From DATMNI01 sp963817515 (lineage in GTDB: Bacteria > Acidobacteriota > Terriglobia > Bryobacterales > Bryobacteraceae): a stretch of 64,000 nucleotides of DNA. The position numbers and the translations under genes were made by a program. Below are positions 45,397 through 53,165 of this stretch, one piece after another; positions within the stretch are counted from its first letter, which is position 1; every line of letters starts with the position of its first letter. The notes under the pieces are model-generated. The model saw only the letters and a list, made by a program, of their open reading frames with translations, was not told the origin of the DNA and did not search any database. The stretch lies in contig CAWFPJ010000005.1 in the NCBI GenBank assembly GCA_963817515.1, positions 62,001 to 126,000 on the forward strand. Reading direction: 5' to 3'.

Positions 45397-45831
45397 GTGC
45401 GAGATCTTAATCCCATGGATTTGATCATGGCGTTCGGGATGTTCAGCCTGATCGGGCTGGTGTTCTTTCTGGCGTTTAACGCGATTCGCAGTTCGCAGCA
45501 GTCAGCCGCCCGCAAGGCCATGCTGGATAAGTTCGCCTCCGCGCAGGACCTTGGCGCATTCCTCGAGACCAAGGGAGGGCAGCGGTTCATGGCCGATCTT
45601 TCGTCCGGCGGCGGCCCGCTTCAATCGGTCTTGGGCTCCATCCAGAAAGGCATCATCGCTATATTTCTGGGGGCTGGATTCTTCCCGCTGAGCGGTGGCT
45701 TCAAAGACTCGTGGGCAGTTTCGGGCATCGGGATCGTGCTGGTGTGCGTCGGGTGCGGCTTCCTGCTTTCCGCGATCGTCACGTATGTGTTGTCAAGGTG
45801 GTGGGGATTGCTGCAGGACCGGGAGAAGTGA
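45397..45831 (+). CDS. Small membrane protein preceding an ECF sigma gene
   Basis: A 144-residue protein starting at GTG after GGGAGA. One helix lies at the N-terminus (LIMAFGMFSLIGLVFFLAFNAI) and two at the C-terminus (GIIAIFLGAGFFPL and GIGIVLVCVGCGFLLSAIVTYVL), separated by a soluble stretch KAMLDKFASAQDLGAFLET. No family name is recalled with confidence. It ends 3 nt before the sigma-factor gene, so it is the first gene of a three-gene operon and may take part in sensing or in controlling the sigma factor. Confidence 0.75.
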   Translation: MRDLNPMDLIMAFGMFSLIGLVFFLAFNAIRSSQQSAARKAMLDKFASAQDLGAFLETKGGQRFMADLSSGGGPLQSVLGSIQKGIIAIFLGAGFFPLSGGFKDSWAVSGIGIVLVCVGCGFLLSAIVTYVLSRWWGLLQDREK

Positions 45832-45834
45832 TTA

Positions 45835-46374
45835 GTGAACCTTGCGACCACCATGGAATATGCCTTGGATGGCGGCGCGGAGACGCTCGGCCATGAGCAG
45901 TTCGAGGCCTTCTATGCCAGGACGGCGCCGGCCCTCCGTTCGTATCTCTGCCGCATTGCCGCGAACGCCGCCCTGGCTGACGATGTGCTTCAGGAGAGCT
46001 ACATCCGCCTGCTGCAGGCGCCGCCCATGCCCGATGAGCAGCGCAAGTCATACCTCTATCGGACGGCCACCAACCTGGTCACCGACCATTGGCGGGCTCA
46101 AACCAGGTACCGGCTATGGTGGCGCCTGTTTCCGCGCCGCGAAGAGGCCGCGGATGCCGGCGTCGAACTGGCTTCGGACATGCAGCGGCTGTTCCGGCTG
46201 CTCGGGCCAAAGCAAAGGGCCCTGCTGTGGCTGGCCTATGTGGAAGGCGCGGATCATCGCGAGATCGCCGCCATTCTCCAGTTGCAGGAAAAGAGCATCA
46301 AGGTGCTGTTGTTTCGCGCGCGTCGTAAGATGGAAGCCATTCTGAAAGAGCATGGATTCGAGGGGCACTCATGA
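45835..46374 (+). CDS. ECF-type RNA polymerase sigma factor
   Basis: A 179-residue sigma-70 family protein with region 2 (YLCRIAANAALADDVLQESYIRLLQ, then YLYRTATNLVTDHWR) and region 4 (LGPKQRALLWLAYVEGADHREIAAILQLQEKSIKVLLFRARRKM). GTG start; it overlaps the next gene by ATGA and follows the membrane-protein gene by 3 nt. It would direct RNA polymerase to a small regulon; an anti-sigma gene is expected nearby and the two flanking membrane proteins are the candidates. Confidence 0.9.
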   Translation: MNLATTMEYALDGGAETLGHEQFEAFYARTAPALRSYLCRIAANAALADDVLQESYIRLLQAPPMPDEQRKSYLYRTATNLVTDHWRAQTRYRLWWRLFPRREEAADAGVELASDMQRLFRLLGPKQRALLWLAYVEGADHREIAAILQLQEKSIKVLLFRARRKMEAILKEHGFEGHS

Positions 46375-46685
46375 ACGATCGTGAATTTGAAGGCTGGATG
46401 CGGACCATGGCCGCAGGCCCGGTAACGCCGGCGGTCTCGCCGCCGGTGTCTTTGGATTCCGGCGCCATCTGGTGGCGCGCTCAACTGCGCCGGCGCATGG
46501 CGGCGCAGAACCGGGCCACGAAGCCTCTGCGCGTTGCCGAACGTTTGGCCTGCGCGGTGTGCCTGCTGGGCGCGGCTGCGATGGGCGCGCATATGACCGC
46601 CGCGGGTGTAGTTCCGTTTATCGCGGTGATGCTGGTGGCTGCCGGCGGAGCCGCGGCCTTTGTGCTGCGAGACGCTGCGCAGTAA
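46371..46685 (+). CDS. Small membrane protein coupled to the ECF sigma gene, possible anti-sigma factor
   Basis: A 104-residue protein with a soluble N-terminus (about 1-55) and two membrane helices (LACAVCLLGAAAMGAHMTA and VVPFIAVMLVAAGGAAAFVL). Overlap with the sigma gene and topology fit a membrane-bound anti-sigma factor, but no ZAS/HxxxCxxC motif is present, so this is a suggestion from context. Residues 16-26 (GPVTPAVSPPV) are encoded by a copy of the palindromic repeat at 46421-46449, which suggests that the repeat entered the gene without breaking it. Confidence 0.65.
   Translation: MNDREFEGWMRTMAAGPVTPAVSPPVSLDSGAIWWRAQLRRRMAAQNRATKPLRVAERLACAVCLLGAAAMGAHMTAAGVVPFIAVMLVAAGGAAAFVLRDAAQ
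46421..46449. repeat. Palindromic CCGGCGG repeat inside the small membrane-protein gene
   Basis: GGTAACGCCGGCGG followed by TCTCG and CCGCCGG (46440-46446): the stem pairs CCGGCGG at 46428-46434. It is the same family as the copies at 47221, 58628, 63503 and the pair at 23602-23664, read here in the opposite orientation, and is translated in frame without a stop. Confidence 0.75.
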
Positions 46686-46704
46686 GAGTATCCTGGGGAT
46701 TCCC

Positions 46705-47187
46705 ATGGAACTGAAACTCGTACCGCTCGAGATTCCCGATAACGGCAACCTGATTCTGGGCCAAAGCCATTTCATCAAGACCGTCGAGGACATCTACGAG
46801 GCTATCGTAAACACCGTCCCGCAAATCAAGTTCGGCGTGGCGTTCAACGAAGCTTCCGGGCCGTGCCTGACTCGCGTGGAGGGCAACGACGACGGGCTCA
46901 AGCTGCTGGCCGCGAAGAACGCCACGGCGCTGGCGGCAGGCCACATTTTCGTGGTGGTGATGCGCGACGGCTATCCTATCAACGTGCTGGGGCGCATCAA
47001 AGACGTGCCCGAAGTCTGCTCCATTTTCTGCGCCACCGCTAATCCGGTGCAGGCCGTGGTGGCGGAATCCGAACAGGGCCGCGGCGTGCTTGGCGTGATC
47101 GACGGACTTCCGCCGAAATCCGTGGAGACCGCCGACGACGCCGAGAAGCGGAAAGCATTCCTACGGATGATCGGGTACAAGCGTTAG
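46705..47187 (+). CDS. Adenosine-specific kinase-like protein (PF04008 family)
   Basis: A 160-residue single-domain protein beginning MELKLVPLEIPDNGNLILGQSHFIKTVEDIYEAI. The blocks IKFGVAFNEASGPCLTRVEGND, AGHIFVVVMRDGYPINVL and CSIFCATANPVQAVVAESEQGRGVLGVIDG are those of the adenosine-specific kinase family, a compact fold first described from an archaeal protein. The ATG at 46705 is chosen because the family begins there; the frame is open further upstream. The cellular role in bacteria is not established. Confidence 0.85.
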   Translation: MELKLVPLEIPDNGNLILGQSHFIKTVEDIYEAIVNTVPQIKFGVAFNEASGPCLTRVEGNDDGLKLLAAKNATALAAGHIFVVVMRDGYPINVLGRIKDVPEVCSIFCATANPVQAVVAESEQGRGVLGVIDGLPPKSVETADDAEKRKAFLRMIGYKR

Positions 47188-47402
47188 TTCCCCAGTTGGT
47201 TCGGACCGCCGCCGTTGCCCGGTAACGCCGGCGGTCGTAGCCGCCGGTGCCTTTCGCTTTCGATCAGAGGAGCGGACGGGCGCGGATCGAACGGATATTC
47301 GGCCGGTTGGACGAGGCGGAGCCGGATGCGGCGTTCCGTAGGCCGATCAAGTCGGTCGAGCACCTTCTCGGCTTCATGGGAAACGTTGACGCTGTAATTC
47401 AC
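47184..47402 (-). pseudogene. RelE/ParE-type toxin remnant ending in a palindromic repeat
   Basis: The first 50 residues (MNYSVNVSHEAEKVLDRLDR, then RIRLRLVQPAEYPFDPRPSAPL) look like the start of a RelE-family toxin, whose next block would be a basic LRKxRVGDYRIIY-like strand. Instead the sequence enters the palindromic repeat at 47221-47251 and ends in a tail without family resemblance. No antitoxin gene fits between it and the ribokinase gene. It is best read as a truncated relic of a toxin-antitoxin module. Confidence 0.6.
47221..47251. repeat. Palindromic CCGGCGG repeat
   Basis: GGTAACGCCGGCGG-TCGTAG-CCGCCGG with stem CCGGCGG (47228-47234) and CCGCCGG (47241-47247). It lies between the adenosine-specific kinase gene and the RelE-like start and forms the 3' part of the RelE remnant's reading frame. 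Confidence 0.8.
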
Positions 47403-47457
47403 GCGCCGCGTTCGCGCTCGTATCGCGTGTGGTCATGCCTGGACTACCGTCATAATG

Positions 47458-48408
47458 CTACGGGAGGTTTCGCATGTCGCGGCCACTGATCAACGCATCC
47501 ACTTCCGCCCTCGACGGCGCCGACGATTGCGCGCCCATCCTGGTCACCGAAATTGCCGCCGCCGCGTTGGCGAATCGCAGTGCAGTCTCCATTGGTTTGC
47601 CTTCCGCCAAGGCCACCGCCAACGCGGCGTTGAAGGTATCGCCCGCCGCCGTAGTGTCGCGCGCTTCTACCGGAAACGCCGGCTGATGGCTGCTCATGCG
47701 GCCGTCGAAATAGAAGCAGCCCTGGTCGCCCAGTTTAAGAATTACGGCGCACGGTCCCAGCTGCAGCAGCCCCTCCGCCAGCGCAGGCGCGTCGCTCAGT
47801 GAAACTCTGGCGGCGGGCCGCCCCAGCAACAGCAGGGCCTCGCTTTCGTTGGGTGTCAGAATGTCGACCTGCCGCAGCAGTTCGCGCGAGAGAGGCTGCG
47901 CCGGCGCCGGGTCGAGAACCGTGGCCAATCCTTCGTCGCGCGCCAGCTTGAGCGCCGCGCCTACGGTCTCAAGCGGAGTCTCCAACTGGAAAAGCGCATG
48001 CGATGCGCCGCGAAAGACTTGGCGCATGGCTTCCACATCAGCGGCTGCCAGCGCGCTATTGGCGCCGGAGGCAACCACGATGGAGTTCTGGCCGGCGCTG
48101 TCCACCCAGATCAGAGCGACTCCGGTGGGTTGTGAGCCCACGGCCTTAACGCTTGCAACGTCCACTCCGGCGGCGGCAAGACTGGCTTTGAGATGGTCGG
48201 CGAAAACGTCGCGGCCCACGCGCCCAATCATGCGGACAGCCACAGCCCCGGCGCTCAATTTCCCGGCGGCACACGCCTGGTTGGCGCCCTTGCCCCCCGG
48301 AACCATCTGGAAATCGCGGCCCAGCACGGTCTCTCCGGGCGCCGGCAGATGCTCCACCGAAACCACGAAATCCATGTTGAGGCTGCCGAGCACCACCAGC
48401 GCCGGCAT
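47458..48408 (-). CDS. rbsK: Ribokinase
   Basis: A 316-residue PfkB-family sugar kinase. The N-terminal VVLGSLNMDFVVSVEHLPAPGETVLG and FQMVPGGKGANQACAA are the ribokinase sugar-binding signature, and the C-terminal ARDTTAAGDTFNAALAVALAEG contains the anion-hole and catalytic Asp (GDTF). It phosphorylates ribose for the pentose phosphate pathway. Its ATG overlaps the stop of the DUF507 gene by one base (TAATG), so the two are translationally coupled. No ribose transporter is adjacent. Confidence 0.9.
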   Translation of the reverse strand: MPALVVLGSLNMDFVVSVEHLPAPGETVLGRDFQMVPGGKGANQACAAGKLSAGAVAVRMIGRVGRDVFADHLKASLAAAGVDVASVKAVGSQPTGVALIWVDSAGQNSIVVASGANSALAAADVEAMRQVFRGASHALFQLETPLETVGAALKLARDEGLATVLDPAPAQPLSRELLRQVDILTPNESEALLLLGRPAARVSLSDAPALAEGLLQLGPCAVILKLGDQGCFYFDGRMSSHQPAFPVEARDTTAAGDTFNAALAVALAEGKPMETALRFANAAAAISVTRMGAQSSAPSRAEVDALISGRDMRNLP

Positions 48409-48998
48409 TATCTTCCCAGATCGATGCCCAGTTTCTTGAGTTCCTCGGCGTAGTAGCGCCGGTGCAGCAGGTCCCACTCTTCGCTGCCCTCGGGAATTTC
48501 CTTCTTCTGGTTGCGGATCTTCTGGCGCGCCGCGCGGTCCACTTTGTCTTCGGCCAGCAGCAGCTCGGTCATGCCGCGCAGAATTTCCAGTCGCACTGCG
48601 TTGGTGTCCTTATTCTTCAGGCGCACTTCCCGGCTTTTTCTGAGCATCTCCACGATGGTGTGCGAGATCTCGGTGACCTTGTCGCGCGAGAGCTTCATCG
48701 CATCGTGAGTATCGCGTCCCGCGGCCCGAACCACCTTGCGTTGCGAGATAAGCGTATTCTTGATGCGCCGGAACATCTCCTGATAGCTCACCCCTTCCCG
48801 CCGCATGTACTCACTGTACTGGCTCAGCAGGTCGCGCACTTCGTCATTGAGGCGGTCTTCCACCTCCAATTCCTGCGTGATGGCCAGGGCAATCTGCTCA
48901 GCTACGAATTGGGGGTTCGCTGTATCAATGGTGCCGGGAGTCAGGCTCTGGACTAGTTGTCGGGAAATGTAGGCGACGAATTCTCTGGCAAGCAGCAT
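48408..48998 (-). CDS. DUF507-family protein
   Basis: A 196-residue protein, all helical and charged. Two DUF507 units can be seen: LLAREFVAYISRQLVQSLTP with VEDRLNDEVRDLLSQYSEYMRREGVSYQEMFRRIKNTL, and then a second unit with HTIVEMLRKSREVRLKNKD and HRRYYAEELKKLGIDL. DUF507 proteins are cytoplasmic and of unknown function. The start at 48998 is chosen because MLLAREFVAY is the family start; a longer frame would overlap the end of the upstream membrane-protein gene. Confidence 0.8.
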   Translation of the reverse strand: MLLAREFVAYISRQLVQSLTPGTIDTANPQFVAEQIALAITQELEVEDRLNDEVRDLLSQYSEYMRREGVSYQEMFRRIKNTLISQRKVVRAAGRDTHDAMKLSRDKVTEISHTIVEMLRKSREVRLKNKDTNAVRLEILRGMTELLLAEDKVDRAARQKIRNQKKEIPEGSEEWDLLHRRYYAEELKKLGIDLGR

Positions 48999-49029
48999 TC
49001 TGTGTGGGCGAATTACGTAGTTTATCACG

Positions 49030-50445
49030 TCAGAACAGATCCGGCAGGGCCTTCCAATAAGCGCTTCCAGTGCTTTCACCGGCATGCAGGCTGCGAAGCA
49101 CCATCCGGCCCGACTCGTCCAGCGTGACCAGGTGTAGAGGCAGGTCGCGCGGTTTTACAACGTAGGTGCCGTTCTGCAAACTCCACGAATCGTCATAGGT
49201 CGCAGCCACCAACGGGTTACCGGCTTCCGCTCGAATCCGGAAGTCCGCCGTGGAGGCTTCGTAGTTGGCGTAACTGTAGCATCGGCCGACGCACACGCGG
49301 TCGATCATGTGGGTAAGAGCGTTGACGTGCAGATCAGGGTCGTTGATGGCGCTTAACACCCGCTGACCGGCGGGCAATTGGGCGATGGTTTGCTCCAGGC
49401 GGTCTTCGAAGGCGTTGAGAATCCGCGCATCCCGGTACAGGAACGCGAAGAACACAAGCGCGACGCCCCAAAGCGCGTAGCGTTCCAGACCGCGCGGCCG
49501 GACCGGGGCCAGCAGCGCGCAGAGGCACACGCCCGCGGGAAGCGACATCCGGTCGGAAATGAACGCCGCCTGCATACCGTGGCCGATCAAGGCGGTGGGG
49601 ACCATGGCTACCACCGCCACACACAGCAGCCACACCTGAAATGCAATTCCGGACATCACCTTGCGCACGCCGGATTGCAGAAGCAGCTCCACCAGCAGCA
49701 GCACGAAGATCAGCAGCAGCCCCAGAAACGTAATGTAATATTTGTCGTCGAAGACCCGTGCCTGGTCGGCGCCCGACCCCATCAGGATCTGCCGGGGATA
49801 CCATTGCGAGAGCAGCATCGCGCGTGCCGCCGCGTGGAGTGCCGCCATCGCCGCCACGCTTCCCGCCAGAAGCCAGCCCCGCCGCGATGGTGCAATGCGC
49901 CTGGTGAGGAATACGTACGCCAGAATCGAAAGGCCCCAAAGCACCGGCAGGGCGTGGGCCAGCCAGGCCGCGGCAAACAGAGGCACAGCCGCAGCCGTAC
50001 GGTGCGCCGAGCCTTGCCATGCTGCTGCCAGCGCCCAGAAGCACAAACCCAGGCTTAGATAGAAATTGAAGAAGCCGGAGTGAAACACCCAGCCGTAGGA
50101 CAGCATGGCGAGGGCAGGCATCAGGTGCCATGGCAGTTGTTCGGAAATCACGGCGACCAGGGCGAAGGCGCCCCACGCGAAGGCCAACACCGCCAGCGAA
50201 ACCGCTATGCGCTGTGCCGCCGCCGCGCCGAAAGCCGGCAACAGGGCGCTCAGCAGCCAGTCGAAAAGCACGTTGGTGGTTTGGGGCGCAATCACCAACC
50301 CCTTGGCTTGGCCATGGCCGATCAACTGCGCCAGCCAGGCATTGTAAATGTGGCTCGAAAGATCGCCCGCCTGCAAGCGCGGCTGCCAGAAACAGGGAAC
50401 CAACAACAGCAGTGTGGCCGCCGCATAAGGCCGGAAAGACTTCAT
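49030..50445 (-). CDS. Polytopic membrane protein, GT-C-like, unknown function
   Basis: A 471-residue protein with about 10-12 hydrophobic helices and a first periplasmic loop QAGDLSSHIYNAWLAQLIGHG (acidic D-L-S-S-H), reminiscent of the first loop of GT-C glycosyltransferases and of many acidobacterial hypothetical membrane proteins. A soluble C-terminal domain (about 365-471) includes VLSAINDPDLHVNALTHMIDRVCVGRCY. Function is not known; transfer of a sugar from a lipid carrier is only a possibility. The gene starts at 50445 and is followed at 31 nt by the DUF507 gene. Confidence 0.65.
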   Translation of the reverse strand: MKSFRPYAAATLLLLVPCFWQPRLQAGDLSSHIYNAWLAQLIGHGQAKGLVIAPQTTNVLFDWLLSALLPAFGAAAAQRIAVSLAVLAFAWGAFALVAVISEQLPWHLMPALAMLSYGWVFHSGFFNFYLSLGLCFWALAAAWQGSAHRTAAAVPLFAAAWLAHALPVLWGLSILAYVFLTRRIAPSRRGWLLAGSVAAMAALHAAARAMLLSQWYPRQILMGSGADQARVFDDKYYITFLGLLLIFVLLLVELLLQSGVRKVMSGIAFQVWLLCVAVVAMVPTALIGHGMQAAFISDRMSLPAGVCLCALLAPVRPRGLERYALWGVALVFFAFLYRDARILNAFEDRLEQTIAQLPAGQRVLSAINDPDLHVNALTHMIDRVCVGRCYSYANYEASTADFRIRAEAGNPLVAATYDDSWSLQNGTYVVKPRDLPLHLVTLDESGRMVLRSLHAGESTGSAYWKALPDLF

Positions 50446-50882
50446 CTTTTCCAGCGTAATGCAGCCGTTCAGTTAGCGTCCAGCGCGCTCCGCGGCCGTC
50501 CGCTGAAGCTGGGCCCCGGTTCCCGCTGTCCCTTGCAGAGGATCAGCACGCCCGAGTTTTCGAGACGTCGAGAACATGGGGGCACGCTACACTACGGGGC
50601 ACGCTACACCACCGGGGTGCCGTTGAACCGCTTCGTCAATGCACAGCCTTCAAGCGTCCAATCTCCTGTCCCATAAATGGTTTACGGATATCATGTAAAC
50701 TGACACCAGAGATCGTTAAATTGTTCCCCTGGCCGGGGGCCCCGGCCCACAAGGGATGTTCCCGAGGCGCGGCGAAACGTGGTGAAAAACCCCGAAAAAA
50801 AGTCTCAATTTGCACAACTATTTCTTACAAGTAGGACAAATGTCTGATGAACGGCGTTATCCCTTGGCAGTAGCCTTTATAC
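50446..50882. other. Intergenic region with short repeats and palindromes
   Basis: About 440 bp between the divergent membrane-protein and Crp/Fnr genes, with no good ORF. It contains a 17-bp direct repeat GGGGCACGCTACAC-type (two copies around 50580 and 50598), a candidate operator (see 50680-50700) and a perfect 8-bp-arm palindrome GGCCGGGG-G-CCCCGGCC (50731-50747). The stretch just before the regulator gene is AT-rich and is a likely promoter region, but I could not fix -35/-10 boxes. Confidence 0.55.
50680..50700. promoter_or_regulatory. Candidate operator upstream of the Crp/Fnr gene
   Basis: GTTTAC-N9-GTAAAC is a perfect 6-bp inverted repeat with a 9-bp spacer, centred about 190 bp before the Crp/Fnr start codon. 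It could bind this regulator or another dimer. It does not match the classical TTGAT-N4-ATCAA FNR site. Confidence 0.4.
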
Positions 50883-51611
50883 ATGACTTCGTCGGCGCAG
50901 ATGACACCAGTAAAACGGGTTGCCGAGGCGGCTGCGAAGATGGATCTGACCGTTTACCTGCCGCGCAAGCCTCTTCAGGAATTCTTCAAGCACGGGGTCA
51001 TTTACTCCCCGGAACAGCCGTCCCACAATCTATATCTGGTAGTAGCGGGCCGTGTTAAGGTCGGCAACGCGCTCAGCAGCGGTGAGACCGTATGCAGCAT
51101 CGTGCACAAAGGCGGGCTTTTCGGGGAACCGGCCCTGGTGAATGCTCAGCATAGGTTGGACTCGGCGGTCACTTTAAGTCCTGTGACGCTGATGGCTTGG
51201 AGCCGCAGCGAAATCGAGCAGCAGGTCGACCTGGACCCCCGGCTGGGCCTGGTGCTCTCGCGACATCTGGCGCAGAATTGCATGGAACTGGCCGAGCGTA
51301 TCAAGACCAGGGTGGTCCATAGAACTCCCGAACGGGTGATGCTGGCGATGGTGCAGTTCGCTCGCCAGGCCGGCGTGCGGATGGCCGACGGTTCCACGCG
51401 GGTAGAGTCGCTCACGCACCAGACCCTCGCCGAATACGTAGGGACGTCGCGCGAGGTGGTCACATTTCAGCTGAACCGCCTGCGAAGACTGGGCTTGCTT
51501 CGCTATAACCGGAAACACATCGATATAACGCTCGACAGGTTGGAGGAGGCAATCGAGCGGAGTTCATCGAGCCAACTCCCCGATGAGACACGACCGGAGC
51601 GTGTCAGTTAA
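50883..51611 (+). CDS. Crp/Fnr-family transcriptional regulator
   Basis: A 242-residue protein with a cyclic-nucleotide-binding-like beta roll (about 30-140: VIYSPEQPSHNLYLVVAGRVKVG, GLFGEPALVN) and a C-terminal winged HTH (about 175-220: LTHQTLAEYVGTSREVVTFQLNRLRRLGLL). There is no N-terminal Cys set as in FNR, so oxygen sensing through an Fe-S cluster is unlikely. The ligand and targets are unknown. ATG at 50883 is used; a second in-frame ATG six codons later is possible. Confidence 0.87.
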   Translation: MTSSAQMTPVKRVAEAAAKMDLTVYLPRKPLQEFFKHGVIYSPEQPSHNLYLVVAGRVKVGNALSSGETVCSIVHKGGLFGEPALVNAQHRLDSAVTLSPVTLMAWSRSEIEQQVDLDPRLGLVLSRHLAQNCMELAERIKTRVVHRTPERVMLAMVQFARQAGVRMADGSTRVESLTHQTLAEYVGTSREVVTFQLNRLRRLGLLRYNRKHIDITLDRLEEAIERSSSSQLPDETRPERVS

Positions 51612-51635
51612 ACGAAGCCAATTGAACCAGACCGG

Positions 51636-52349
51636 TTAAACTAAACCGCGATGGATGGCTTCCCGCACGACTGACGCGATTTCATGCACATCCAGCTTGC
51701 TCATGATGCTGGCCCGGTGCGTGACGGCGGTCTTGAAAGAGATTCCCAACTCGGCGGCGACTTCACGGCTGGTCATTCCGTCCACCATCAGACGGAGCAC
51801 TTCGAACTCGCGCCTCGAGAGCCCTTCCCGGTTGGGAGCGTCTTTCCTGGTCTTCCCGCGGTGTCCGTCCTTTCCATCCAGCGCGTGCCATCCATCCTTA
51901 CCGTCCACGGCATGATATCCGTCCTTGCCGTCCAGGGCGTGAAACCCGTCCCTGTCTGCGACGGCTAGCCTGGAACGACGGGGAGTTGCGCCACGGAGTG
52001 CGGCCCGCATGGCTTTGGACCGTTGGCGAATCTTGGCGGACTCGCGAATTAGCTCTGTGCTCTTGATCAGGTTGCGTTCGGATTCTCTCTTGCACTGTGC
52101 CCGGGTCATCTCCTGAGGCACTGCCTTCGAGTGTCGCCCGGGCGCTTCCTGATGGTTCCGCTCAACCATGAGCTGCGACAACGTCAGGCGAAGGTCCGGC
52201 CTGGCAGACTCAAGGTCGTCCAGGAGAGTTTGCAATTCCTTGCAGAGAGCCTTCAGTTCCTCGGTAGCACCGCGTTGCTCAAGTATCAGGGATTGGAAAA
52301 AGTCCGGCGCGGGACTCTTCCGAATGCCGTCTGGTTGGAGTTGGTCCAT
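51636..52349 (-). CDS. LuxR-type HTH regulator with tandem DG[FYW]HALDGK repeats
   Basis: A 237-residue protein. Residues 25-65 and 85-120 are helical and charged; 134-169 hold tandem nine-residue repeats DGFHALDGK, DGYHAVDGK, DGWHALDGK and a decayed DGHRGKTRK; 176-237 form a LuxR/NarL HTH (LSRREFEVLRLMVDGMTSREVAAELGISFKTAVTHRASIMSKL). No receiver domain or signal-binding domain is seen. It is convergent with the Crp/Fnr gene (24 bp between stops). The aromatic residue differs in each repeat (F, Y, W), which is unusual for a recent duplication. DNA binding is clear; the input is unknown. Confidence 0.75.
   Translation of the reverse strand: MDQLQPDGIRKSPAPDFFQSLILEQRGATEELKALCKELQTLLDDLESARPDLRLTLSQLMVERNHQEAPGRHSKAVPQEMTRAQCKRESERNLIKSTELIRESAKIRQRSKAMRAALRGATPRRSRLAVADRDGFHALDGKDGYHAVDGKDGWHALDGKDGHRGKTRKDAPNREGLSRREFEVLRLMVDGMTSREVAAELGISFKTAVTHRASIMSKLDVHEIASVVREAIHRGLV
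51843..51950. repeat. 27-bp tandem repeat within the LuxR-type regulator gene
   Basis: Four units of 27 bp encode the nine-residue DG-aromatic-HALDGK repeats (residues 134-169); the last unit has diverged. The units differ mainly in the codon for the aromatic residue and in silent positions. Confidence 0.8.
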
Positions 52350-52409
52350 GAAGAAGCGTAATCATATTACACTGCCTGTAACCTGTTGCGCCTCGGTCAT
52401 TTGCTTGAT

Positions 52410-53165
52410 TTAGTCGTAGACGAAATGAAATAGTCTCTTGAGATCTTCCCAGGCTTCGCGCTTGGCGTCCTGATTGTACGCGCGGAGCAGGTACGAAGGG
52501 TGATATGTCACCAAGACCGGTATATCGCGCCATTTAAACCACTTGCCGCGCATTTTGGTAACGCCTTCTTTATGCCCTGTGAGAGCGCGGGCAGCGGTTC
52601 CGCCCAAAGCACAGATAGCCTTGGGCCGGATGGATGAAAGTTGCCGGAAAAGGAATTGGCCGCAAATCTCCATTTCGTCCGGCTCCGGAGTCCGGTTTTC
52701 CGGCGGCCGGCATTTCACGACGTTGCAGATGTAAATCTGGCTGCGCACTAATGGAATGCCTTCCTTTTTTGCCGTGTTCTCAATCATTTGCGTCAGCAAC
52801 TGGCCGGCGCGTCCGACGAAGGGAATGCCCTGGGCATCTTCATCCGCCCCCGGCCCTTCTCCAACGAAGACCACCGGGGATTCTTCGTTTCCCACCCCGA
52901 AGACGATCTTGTTCCGCCCCTCGTGCAGGCGGCATCGGTGGCAATCCCCGATGTCCTCCATGATCTGGAGGAGGGTTTCGCCGGCGGGCGCCAGTGGGGG
53001 TAGAACCAACGGTGGTTTAACCACCTGCGGTAGAGGCGGCGGCGGTTGAGCCGGCACGGGCTTCCGTCCAGGCAGAGGCTCTCGCTTATACAAGGTTGTA
53101 ATTCCAAGGTCCCGGTAGAATTCCAGATACCGTTTGAGGAGGTCGGGCCGGGGGTCAGCGTCCAT
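52410..53165 (-). CDS. udg: Uracil-DNA glycosylase, type 4-like with Fe-S cluster
   Basis: A 251-residue enzyme. A Pro-rich linker (about 32-58) follows an N-terminal helix; the catalytic core has MEDIGDCHRCRLHEGRNKIVFG, VFVGEGPGADEDAQGIPFVG, NVVKCRPPENRTPEPDEMEIC and VTYHPSYLLR. The Cys in CHRCRLHEG and in VVKC...EIC are the four ligands of the 4Fe-4S cluster of family 4 enzymes. It removes uracil from DNA as the first step of base excision repair. The start overlaps the end of coaBC by 11 nt. Confidence 0.92.
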   Translation of the reverse strand: MDADPRPDLLKRYLEFYRDLGITTLYKREPLPGRKPVPAQPPPPLPQVVKPPLVLPPLAPAGETLLQIMEDIGDCHRCRLHEGRNKIVFGVGNEESPVVFVGEGPGADEDAQGIPFVGRAGQLLTQMIENTAKKEGIPLVRSQIYICNVVKCRPPENRTPEPDEMEICGQFLFRQLSSIRPKAICALGGTAARALTGHKEGVTKMRGKWFKWRDIPVLVTYHPSYLLRAYNQDAKREAWEDLKRLFHFVYD

